Both the position numbers and the translations under genes were made by a program. This document shows, piece after piece, positions 1-5,400 of a stretch of DNA of 10,284 bases. This stretch comes from Vibrio madracius (GTDB taxonomy: Bacteria; Pseudomonadota; Gammaproteobacteria; Enterobacterales; Vibrionaceae). The notes under the pieces were generated by a model that was not told the origin of the DNA, made no database searches, and worked only from the letters and a program-made list of their open reading frames with translations. The first letter of the stretch is position 1, and each line of letters begins with the position of its first letter. Where the stretch lies: assembly GCA_000695745.1 (NCBI GenBank), contig ASHK01000104.1:1-10284 (forward strand), given 5' to 3'.

Positions 1-789
1 TTTGGTCGCCATTTCAACATCAAGCTGATTAATCAAACGGCGTAATCGTTCACGGACCTTAGGGTCACCAGAAATCAAGATAGAGTTAGTTCGCTCATCT
101 GCCACCAGCTTAGGTTGCAAGAGTGCAGGTGTATTTTTAGCGTCAGTCGTCTTATTCAGCGCATCAACAATGCGAACCATTTCGGCCGCGGAAGCATTCT
201 TAAGCTCAACAACTTCTACCTCTTTATCGCCAGCTTGGTCTACACGGCGAATAATATCTGCCAAACGGTTCACAACCGCAGCGCGACCGGTGATAAGAAT
301 GATATTCGCAGGATCATAATGAACCACATTCCCCGCACCAGCATTATCATTTAACTGACGTAATAAAGGAGAAAGCTCTCTTACCGAAACATTTTTGACC
401 GCAACTACGCGGGTCACGACACTGTCTCCAGTAACGTTATCGGAATCACCCACTACTGGAATTGCAGACGTCTTAGCATCTTTTGCTTTGATAACTTTTA
501 AAATGCCATTGTCCATCTCAACAACAGCGAAACCGTATACTTCTAAGACATTAAGGAAAAAGCTGTAATATTGCTCTTCATTTAAAACATCATAGCTACG
601 CACATCAACTTTACCGCGCACTGATGGGTCAACAATGATGGTCTTATCGAGATTGCGTCCGACGATATTGATAAACTCATGCAGGTCAGTTCCTTTGAAA
701 CTGGCACTGAATTCATTGGCTGATACCGCTGGGGCTGCCATGAGACTCCCCATCAATAACCAGGTACTTGTTTTAAGCCAACTTTTCAC
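1..789 (-). CDS. gspD: Type II secretion secretin GspD/EpsD, N-terminal part (cut by window edge)
   Basis: This is the first 263 codons of the outer-membrane secretin, the multimeric channel through which folded exoproteins leave the cell; the gene runs off the left edge. It starts at a GTG at 787-789, with a good ribosome site (AAGGGAG on the minus strand) about 6 bases upstream. Residues 1-24 form a Sec signal peptide (basic MKSWLK, hydrophobic core, AVSA cleavage site). The mature start NEFSASFKGTDLHEFINIVG and the following TIIVDPSVRGKVDVRS are typical of the secretin N0 domain (about 25-100). Residues about 123-190 (VVAVKNVSVRELSPLLRQL, then ITGRAAVVNRL) match the N1 repeat. Residues about 191-260 (VVELKNASAAEMVRIVDALN, then DERTNSILISG) match N2. 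The N0 domain is known to bind the GspC HR domain, consistent with gspC lying 31 bases upstream in the same operon. The N3 and pore domains lie outside the window. Confidence 0.95.
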   Translation of the reverse strand, partial: MKSWLKTSTWLLMGSLMAAPAVSANEFSASFKGTDLHEFINIVGRNLDKTIIVDPSVRGKVDVRSYDVLNEEQYYSFFLNVLEVYGFAVVEMDNGILKVIKAKDAKTSAIPVVGDSDNVTGDSVVTRVVAVKNVSVRELSPLLRQLNDNAGAGNVVHYDPANIILITGRAAVVNRLADIIRRVDQAGDKEVEVVELKNASAAEMVRIVDALNKTTDAKNTPALLQPKLVADERTNSILISGDPKVRERLRRLINQLDVEMATK

Positions 790-820
790 TTGTTGCTCCC
801 TTGTAATGCCTTATGCATAA

Positions 821-1747
821 CTAAAACTGAATGAATATGTCATGTTGTTGCCCGTCACGTTCTACCGTTAGATTAAGTTCGGTAAGATCTGAAATAGACT
901 GATAGATTTTTCCCATGGCGGCTGGGTCGGTGAGATCGGCACCATTGAGTGCCACAGCAATATCACCATTTTGCAGCCCCACGGCGTTAAACAACTCTGG
1001 ATCTCGCCCAGGGCTGACACGATAACCTTTCACCTGACCATCCCTTTTAACCTGAGAAAGTCGAACATACTGAAAAATTTGTTGTGGATCTTGAGTAATC
1101 GTTCTGCGAATCGCTGTCAGTTTTTCCTCTGAATTAATGGGGTTATTTCCCGCGATATTAGACGCAGCGACTTGTGGTGCTGTTTTTAACTCGAGCTTTT
1201 TATATTCTAAACCTTCCAACATCACGGTTTCATCACGCCCGGAGTTAGAAATTATAATTCTATCGATCATCACAGCACTTACCGTCGCTCGAGTACCTTC
1301 GATCTGCTCTCCAATTCCATAGGTCCCTTGTTTGCCACGGTTTGCAACCACAGCGAGACTCAAATTAGGGTTGCTGCTCACAACGGAGCCTACTAAGACG
1401 ACATTCAAACGTGTTTTTGGCGCATCCGTGACGACTGGCGCTTGCACCACTTTTTGTTCACGATTATACGGCCCAAAAATATTGGCTTTATTAATGTCTG
1501 AAGAGTGTAGATCATTCGACTGTATTTGTGCCGGATTGTTCACTGCCACAGGTGCAACCCATTGACTAACAGAGTGCGTCTGCGGAAAAAGCTGCCACAA
1601 TAAAACCCCAGCAATCCAAGCAGACACCGCTAGCATGATTAAGGTGAGCGTTAAGCTAATTTGAGATTGATATTGCAGGCAACGACGTAAAAATGAAGTT
1701 AAAGAGGCGGTGTTGATACTCGCAGCCGATAAAGATATTCCTTTCAC
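821..1747 (-). CDS. gspC: Type II secretion inner-membrane coupling protein GspC/EpsC
   Basis: GspC is a bitopic inner-membrane protein that links the inner-membrane assembly platform to the secretin and helps select substrates. At 308 residues its length is normal. Residues 1-30 are cytoplasmic and basic. About 31-54 form one membrane helix (SLTLTLIMLAVSAWIAGVLL). A Pro/Gln/Asn-rich linker follows to about 84. The HR domain spans about 85-180 (NIFGPYN, TRLNVVLVGSVVSS, the GEQIEG turn, IIISNSGRDETVMLEG). The C-terminal PDZ domain is at about 206-306 (GYRVSPGRDPELFNAVGLQNGD, ALNGADLTD). It heads the operon, with gspD 31 bases downstream. The start is unsettled. The GTG at 1745-1747 has an AGGAG only one or two bases upstream, which is too close for an efficient ribosome site. 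The in-frame stop TAA lies only nine codons further up, so any alternative start changes little. The rarer ATT at 1754-1756 would have AGG upstream of it. Confidence 0.93.
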   Translation of the reverse strand: MKGISLSAASINTASLTSFLRRCLQYQSQISLTLTLIMLAVSAWIAGVLLWQLFPQTHSVSQWVAPVAVNNPAQIQSNDLHSSDINKANIFGPYNREQKVVQAPVVTDAPKTRLNVVLVGSVVSSNPNLSLAVVANRGKQGTYGIGEQIEGTRATVSAVMIDRIIISNSGRDETVMLEGLEYKKLELKTAPQVAASNIAGNNPINSEEKLTAIRRTITQDPQQIFQYVRLSQVKRDGQVKGYRVSPGRDPELFNAVGLQNGDIAVALNGADLTDPAAMGKIYQSISDLTELNLTVERDGQQHDIFIQF

Positions 1748-1785
1748 TCTCCTAATGTCCTGCCTTGCTTAACGTTTACTGAGGG

Positions 1786-1803
1786 TGTAATTGACTGTAA
1801 TTG
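1786..1803. repeat. Tandem TGTAATTG direct repeat upstream of gspC
   Basis: TGTAATTG occurs at 1786-1793 and 1796-1803, a repeat period of ten bases, about one helical turn. It sits in the presumed gspC leader, 39-56 bases upstream of the gspC start. Same-face half-sites like this are typical of dimeric activators or repressors, but the sites are short and no regulator can be named. Confidence 0.35.
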
Positions 1804-1844
1804 CTAACTTATCAGCAATCATTTTTTATATGGGTAATCGTCTG

Positions 1845-1853
1845 ACTATAGCA
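1845..1853 (-). promoter_or_regulatory. Candidate extended -10 promoter for gspC
   Basis: On the minus strand these bases read TGCTATAGT, which is TG-N plus a -10 hexamer matching TATAAT at five of six positions. Extended -10 promoters can work without a -35 element. A TTGCAC lies 20 bases upstream (plus 1871-1876), which is too far for a normal spacer. Transcription would start near 1838, giving a leader of about 90 bases before the gspC start. Inference from motif only. Confidence 0.4.
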
Positions 1854-1882
1854 TATCTATTATGACAGTAGTGCAATCCGGA

Positions 1883-1910
1883 AAATGGGGTTGAAATAAT
1901 TAGATCTGAA
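1883..1910 (-). promoter_or_regulatory. Weak sigma-32-like promoter facing gspC
   Basis: On the minus strand a perfect CCCCATTT (plus 1883-1890) is the consensus -10 element for the heat-shock sigma factor RpoH. It lies 14 bases downstream of TTCAGA (plus 1905-1910), which matches the TTGAAA core at only four of six positions. It overlaps the better hslR promoter on the other strand because the two form an imperfect dyad. It may be real, or only the mirror image of the hslR promoter or of an operator. Confidence 0.3.
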
Positions 1911-1918
1911 CTCCATTT
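1891..1918 (+). promoter_or_regulatory. Sigma-32 (heat-shock) promoter of hslR-hslO
   Basis: TTGAAA (1891-1896), a 14-base spacer and CTCCATTT (1911-1918) closely match the RpoH promoter pattern of CTTGAAA and CCCCATnT. The -35 core is exact, although the preceding base is G rather than C. The -10 differs at one base. Transcription would start near 1925, giving a leader of about 110 bases. The two downstream genes are heat-shock genes in E. coli, so the element fits its context. A perfect 12-base palindrome, CCATTTAAATGG, at 1913-1924 overlaps the -10 and start point. Confidence 0.65.
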
Positions 1919-2036
1919 AAATGGATATTACCATGATAAACCCATCAGAAGTTCGCCAAACTTGTCAGTTAATACTGAAAACTGTCGGTGGTTCTGTACG
2001 AACACTCTGATATTGAGTTAGATAGTAGGATTCACC

Positions 2037-2345
2037 ATGAGTTCCGAAGAAAAAGTCGTTCGTCTTGATAAATGGCTGTGGGCTGCTCGCTTCTATAAGA
2101 CGAGAAGCATTGCTCGCAACATGGTCGATGGTGGCAAAGTCCACTATAATGGACAACGCTCTAAACCAAGCAAAATTGTAGAATTGGGTGCTGTTATTGC
2201 CCTGAGACAAGGCAATGAAGAAAAGACGGTGACCATCGAACGTATTTCCGATCAACGCAGAGGGCACCGGAAGCCCAAACTCTCTACTCTGAAACATCTG
2301 AGAGTATTGCAAAAAGAGAAGACAACGCTCTGCGCAGAAAGCTAA
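2037..2345 (+). CDS. hslR: Heat-shock protein Hsp15 (50S-recycling S4-domain protein), frameshifted
   Basis: Hsp15 binds free 50S subunits carrying stalled peptidyl-tRNA and helps return them to translation. Residues 8-75 are an almost canonical S4 RNA-binding domain (VRLDKWLWAARFYKTRSIAR, then GGKVHYNGQRSKPSKIVELG), very close to E. coli Hsp15. The start ATG has TAGGA six bases upstream. After QRRG at residue 76 the frame goes wrong. Residues 77-102 (from HRKPKL to CAES) are unlike any Hsp15, and the frame stops at 2343-2345, giving 102 residues instead of about 129-133. The expected tail is still encoded: from 2264 in another frame, and from 2364 back in the original frame to a stop at 2421-2423. 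This means one base appears lost from the G run at 2262-2264 and one gained in the C run at 2363-2365. As written, the product keeps the S4 domain but lacks the basic C-terminal helix region. It is the first gene of a probable operon with hslO. Confidence 0.9.
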   Translation: MSSEEKVVRLDKWLWAARFYKTRSIARNMVDGGKVHYNGQRSKPSKIVELGAVIALRQGNEEKTVTIERISDQRRGHRKPKLSTLKHLRVLQKEKTTLCAES

Positions 2346-2423
2346 ATGCTCACAACCCAAAGCCCTGAACGCCGACCTGATAAAAAACAGCGTCGCGACA
2401 TTATTAAGTTTAAACATCAATAA
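2264..2423 (+). pseudogene. hslR: Out-of-frame C-terminal remainder of hslR
   Basis: Read from 2264 the sequence gives APEAQTLYSETSESIAKRED followed by NALRRKLNAHNPKP, then a stop. Read from 2364, in the original hslR frame, it gives PERRPDKKQRRDIIKFKHQ and a stop at 2421-2423. Together these align residue by residue with the E. coli Hsp15 tail (its ASEAALLYEETAESVEKREK and DRRPDKKERRDLLRFKH segments). The preserved amino-acid sequence in both frames means the indels are recent or are sequencing errors. The intact gene would span 2037-2423, about 129 codons including the stop, ending 15 bases before hslO. Confidence 0.9.
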
Positions 2424-2438
2424 GCTGGAGTTTCCTAA

Positions 2439-3314
2439 ATGGCTAACAACACATTAAATCGCTACCTCTTTGAAGAGCTATCAGTGCGCGGAGAACTTGT
2501 GCAACTAGATAGTGCCTATCAGGAGATACTATCCAGCAAAGATTATCCAGCGCCAATTCAAAAGCTTTTAGGTGAGCTACTTGTCGCAACAAGCTTGCTA
2601 ACCGCTACGCTGAAGTTTGAAGGCTCTATCACCATGCAATTACAAGGTGATGGTCCTGTCTCACTTGCGGTGATTAATGGTGATCACAACCAAAAACTAC
2701 GCGGAGTCGCTCGCTGGGAAGGTGACCTTGCTGACGATGCATCCATCCATGACATGATGGGTAAAGGATACTTAGTGATCACAATTACTCCAGACCACGG
2801 TGAACGTTACCAAGGTGTCGTTGGATTGGAAGGTGACAGTTTATCTGAAGTATTAGAAGGCTACTTCGAGCGTTCTGAACAACTGAAAACACGTCTGTGG
2901 ATCCGTACTGGTGATGTCGAAGGCAACAAACACGCTGCCGGCATGCTGTTACAGGTAATGCCAGACGGCACAGGTACGCCAGAAGATTTCGAACACCTAG
3001 AACAGCTAACCAACACAGTCAAAGATGAGGAGCTGTTTGGTCTAGAGGCCAATGAGCTGCTTTACCGTTTGTATAACCAAGACAAAGTGAAACTTTTTGA
3101 GCCTAAAGAAGTTGAATTTTTCTGCGGCTGTTCACGTGAGCGCAGCGGAGCTGCAATTATCACCGTCTCCCAAGAAGAAATTTTCGATATTTTAGCGCAA
3201 GATGGTGCCGTAGCTCTTCATTGTGATTATTGCGGAACCACCTACTCTTTTGATGAGCCGGAAATCAAAGCACTTTACGCAGACGCAGAATCGGATAACA
3301 AGACTATCCACTAA
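2439..3314 (+). CDS. hslO: Redox-regulated holdase chaperone Hsp33
   Basis: Hsp33 is a cytoplasmic chaperone that is inactive when its four cysteines hold zinc. It becomes an ATP-independent holdase when oxidation (HOCl, or peroxide with heat) releases the zinc and forms disulfides. The length of 291 residues is normal (E. coli about 292). The N-terminal substrate-binding domain covers about 1-180 ([46 protein letters not shown]). It is followed by a linker and the C-terminal zinc switch. All four ligands are present: CxC at C229/C231 (FCGCSRERS) and CxxC at C262/C265 (HCDYCGTTY). The start ATG has CTGGAG eight bases upstream. It lies 15 bases after the original hslR stop and is probably co-transcribed from the sigma-32-type promoter at 1891-1918. 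A terminator follows 22 bases after its stop. Confidence 0.97.
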   Translation: MANNTLNRYLFEELSVRGELVQLDSAYQEILSSKDYPAPIQKLLGELLVATSLLTATLKFEGSITMQLQGDGPVSLAVINGDHNQKLRGVARWEGDLADDASIHDMMGKGYLVITITPDHGERYQGVVGLEGDSLSEVLEGYFERSEQLKTRLWIRTGDVEGNKHAAGMLLQVMPDGTGTPEDFEHLEQLTNTVKDEELFGLEANELLYRLYNQDKVKLFEPKEVEFFCGCSRERSGAAIITVSQEEIFDILAQDGAVALHCDYCGTTYSFDEPEIKALYADAESDNKTIH

Positions 3315-3336
3315 CTTTTAGCGTGCAAAAATGCAT

Positions 3337-3369
3337 AAAAGCCAGATCATATGTGATCTGGCTTTTTTT
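3337..3369 (+). terminator. Intrinsic terminator of the hslR-hslO operon
   Basis: A nine-base perfect stem GCCAGATCA (3341-3349) / TGATCTGGC (3354-3362) with loop TATG is preceded by AAAA and followed by seven Ts (3363-3369). This is a classic Rho-independent terminator just after hslO. Confidence 0.92.
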
Positions 3370-3493
3370 GTTCGTTTTATTTAACAAAAGCGCAAATTAT
3401 TAATGCAAATGCACTAACAAAAGACGTAAATCATGTGTTACATTTGATCTAACGCAAAGGTTTGCATTAGGGAGAATTCGCCTAATTTCAATA
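3370..3493 (+). promoter_or_regulatory. Repeat-rich upstream region of pckA
   Basis: This gene-free stretch contains several short repeats. GCAAA occurs at 3392-3396, 3405-3409 and 3454-3458, with its complement TTTGC at 3461-3465. GCAAAGGTTTGC at 3454-3465 is therefore an inverted repeat, and TAATGCAAA (3401-3409) pairs with TTTGCATTA (3461-3469). A further inverted repeat, ATTAGG / CCTAAT, lies at 3466-3471 and 3481-3486. No open frame of note. The symmetric sites suggest regulator binding upstream of pckA, but I cannot name the regulator. Confidence 0.35.
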
Positions 3494-3509
3494 TGTGACA
3501 AAACGCTTA
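3494..3509 (+). promoter_or_regulatory. Possible CRP half-site upstream of pckA
   Basis: TGTGA at 3494-3498 is a perfect left half of the CRP site (TGTGA-N6-TCACA). The right half, GCTTA, matches poorly (two of five). The centre at about 3501.5 would lie near -40 relative to a start point around 3541, which is the position expected for a class II CRP-activated promoter. E. coli pckA is known to be activated by cAMP-CRP. Weak by sequence, helped by context. Confidence 0.3.
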
Positions 3510-3534
3510 AAACCATCAATAACTGATGAATAAT
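3507..3534 (+). promoter_or_regulatory. Candidate sigma-70 promoter of pckA
   Basis: TTAAAA (3507-3512, four of six to TTGACA), a 16-base spacer and AATAAT (3529-3534, five of six to TATAAT). The weak -35 overlapping a CRP-like half-site fits an activator-dependent promoter. It would give a leader of about 120 AT-rich bases before pckA. Other AT-rich -10-like sequences between 3585 and 3615 cannot be excluded. Confidence 0.3.
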
Positions 3535-3589
3535 TTTTGAACTATATCCCTGTTTTCTCGGGTCGCCGTTGCTAGCATGGAGTTCAAAA
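3535..3589 (+). repeat. Nine-base inverted repeat in the pckA leader
   Basis: TTTTGAACT (3535-3543) and AGTTCAAAA (3581-3589) are exact reverse complements separated by 37 bases. The spacer contains a smaller CCC...GGG pairing (3548-3550 with 3560-3562). No run of Ts follows, so it is not a terminator. It could be a protein-binding dyad or, if transcription begins upstream of it, a leader hairpin. Confidence 0.4.
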
Positions 3590-3662
3590 TAAAAAACAAT
3601 AATAAATAACGAATTACAAAAAAATTTTTAAAATCCCTACAAAAATCCAATAAGGAGCACCT

Positions 3663-5291
3663 ATGACCGTTATGGACATTAATAAGGCTGCACAAATCGA
3701 TCTAACCAAGTACGGAATCACTGGCGTAACTGACATCGTACGCAACCCAAGCTACGAACAGTTATTTGAAGAGGAAACTCGCGAAGGTCTAGAAGGCTAC
3801 GAGAAAGGCGTAGTCACTGAACTTGGCGCCGTTGCTGTAGATACGGGTATCTTTACTGGTCGCTCACCCAAAGACAAATTTATCGTTAAAGATGACACCA
3901 CCCGAGATACGATGTGGTGGACATCCGATAAAGTAAAAAATGACAACAAACCTATGTCTAAAGAGACATGGGATGATCTAAAACAACTCGTTACGGGTCA
4001 ACTTTCCAATAAACGCCTTTTTGTCATCGACGGCTATTGCGGTGCGAACCCAGATACTCGACTCTGCATTCGTATTATCACAGAAGTAGCATGGCAAGCT
4101 CACTTCGTTAAAAACATGTTTATTCGCCCATCAGAAGAAGAACTTGCTACATTTGAGCCAGACTTCGTCGTAATGAATGGTGCAAAATGCACTAACCAAA
4201 AATGGGAAGAACATGGGCTTAACTCTGAAAACTTCACTGTCTTTAACTTAACAGAAAGAATGCAGCTTATCGGTGGTACGTGGTACGGCGGCGAAATGAA
4301 GAAAGGCATGTTCGCAATGATGAACTACTTCCTTCCTCTCAAAGATATCGCTTCAATGCACTGCTCTGCAAACATGGGTGAAGACGGTGATGTAGCGGTA
4401 TTCTTCGGTCTGTCTGGTACAGGTAAAACGACCCTATCAACCGATCCAAAACGTGCACTGATCGGCGACGATGAGCACGGCTGGGATGATGACGGTATTT
4501 TCAACTACGAAGGTGGTTGTTACGCGAAAACCATCAACCTTTCAAAAGAAGCTGAGCCAGACATCTACAACGCGATTCGCCGAGATGCACTATTAGAGAA
4601 CGTCACTGTTCGTAACGATGGCTCAATTGACTTTGATGATGGCTCGAAGACAGAGAACACTCGTGTTTCTTACCCACTTCACCATATCGAAAATATCGTC
4701 AAGCCGGTATCGAAAGGTGGTCATGCTAACAAGGTAATTTTCTTGTCAGCAGATGCATTCGGCGTGCTTCCACCAGTGTCGAAGCTAACACCAGAGCAAA
4801 CTAAGTACCACTTCCTTTCAGGCTTTACAGCGAAGCTAGCTGGTACTGAGCGTGGCATTACAGAGCCAACACCAACATTCTCAGCATGTTTTGGGGCTGC
4901 GTTCCTAACGCTACACCCAACGAAATACGCTGAGGTTCTAGTGAAGCGTATGGAAGCGGCAGGCGCAGAAGCTTATCTGGTGAATACAGGTTGGAACGGT
5001 AGTGGTAAACGTATCTCTATTCAAGATACTCGCGGCATCATTGATGCGATTCTAGATGGCTCTATTGAGCATGCTGAAACGAAGACCATTCCAGTGTTTA
5101 ATCTAGAAGTACCAACTTCGCTTCCTGGTGTTGACCCAACCATTCTAGACCCACGAGATACCTATGTGGATCCACTACAATGGGAAAGCAAAGCTGAAGA
5201 TTTAGCGAAACGTTTCATCACTAACTTTGATAAATACACAGATAACGCAGAAGGTAAATCCTTGGTCGCTGCAGGTCCTCAACTGGACTAA
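3663..5291 (+). CDS. pckA: Phosphoenolpyruvate carboxykinase (ATP)
   Basis: PckA converts oxaloacetate and ATP to PEP, CO2 and ADP, the committed entry to gluconeogenesis from TCA-cycle carbon; it acts in the cytoplasm. The length of 542 residues matches the ATP-dependent family (E. coli 540). The phosphate-binding loop is GLSGTGKTT at 249-257, with the catalytic Lys255 and Thr256. The second kinase motif is [11 protein letters not shown] (267-277) with metal ligand Asp270. Other expected active-site residues are Arg67 (TGRSPKDKF), Lys214, His233 and Arg334 (ENTRVSYP); Lys214, His233 and Asp270 correspond to Mn ligands in E. coli. The adenine-side stretch [14 protein letters not shown] is at 450-463. 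The start is an ATG with a strong AAGGAG five bases upstream. It is a single-gene unit bounded by terminators on both sides, and its upstream region suggests activator-dependent control. I see no defects. Confidence 0.98.
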   Translation: MTVMDINKAAQIDLTKYGITGVTDIVRNPSYEQLFEEETREGLEGYEKGVVTELGAVAVDTGIFTGRSPKDKFIVKDDTTRDTMWWTSDKVKNDNKPMSKETWDDLKQLVTGQLSNKRLFVIDGYCGANPDTRLCIRIITEVAWQAHFVKNMFIRPSEEELATFEPDFVVMNGAKCTNQKWEEHGLNSENFTVFNLTERMQLIGGTWYGGEMKKGMFAMMNYFLPLKDIASMHCSANMGEDGDVAVFFGLSGTGKTTLSTDPKRALIGDDEHGWDDDGIFNYEGGCYAKTINLSKEAEPDIYNAIRRDALLENVTVRNDGSIDFDDGSKTENTRVSYPLHHIENIVKPVSKGGHANKVIFLSADAFGVLPPVSKLTPEQTKYHFLSGFTAKLAGTERGITEPTPTFSACFGAAFLTLHPTKYAEVLVKRMEAAGAEAYLVNTGWNGSGKRISIQDTRGIIDAILDGSIEHAETKTIPVFNLEVPTSLPGVDPTILDPRDTYVDPLQWESKAEDLAKRFITNFDKYTDNAEGKSLVAAGPQLD

Positions 5292-5322
5292 TTGTTAGAT
5301 AAACGTTCAACTTTTTAACTCT

Positions 5323-5347
5323 AGCCCCTCTTTTTGAGGGGCTTTTT
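5323..5347 (+). terminator. Intrinsic terminator of pckA
   Basis: An eight-base GC-rich perfect stem AGCCCCTC (5323-5330) / GAGGGGCT (5336-5343) with a five-T loop, continuing into TTTT. It begins 31 bases after the pckA stop and should end the transcript before the next gene. Confidence 0.93.
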
Positions 5348-5400
5348 AGTGTTATTCAGGCTAAATTATTGTTTATGTTAGAAGGTAGGAAAATAACTTC

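Noticed and set aside
115..1565. Several short plus-strand open frames (61-79 codons) across gspD and gspC
   Set aside because: They lie opposite strongly conserved secretion genes, with no ribosome sites or recognisable products.
2256..2370. Programmed ribosomal frameshifting in hslR
   Set aside because: Two shifts in opposite directions would be needed. I see no slippery heptamer with a downstream structure at either point, and homologues are single-frame. Indel or sequencing error is simpler.
1965..2420. A 151-codon open frame on the minus strand covering all of hslR
   Set aside because: It is antisense to a clearly recognisable Hsp15 gene, has no recognisable protein features, and its codons mirror hslR. 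Shadow frame.
3423..3455. A full CRP or FNR site around TGTGTTACATTTGATCT
   Set aside because: Only one half resembles either consensus (TTGAT for FNR). The other halves match poorly, so I do not call it.
3590..3660. Riboswitch or leader peptide in front of pckA
   Set aside because: The stretch is almost pure A/T with no conserved aptamer pattern, no short open frame with a ribosome site and no terminator/antiterminator pair.
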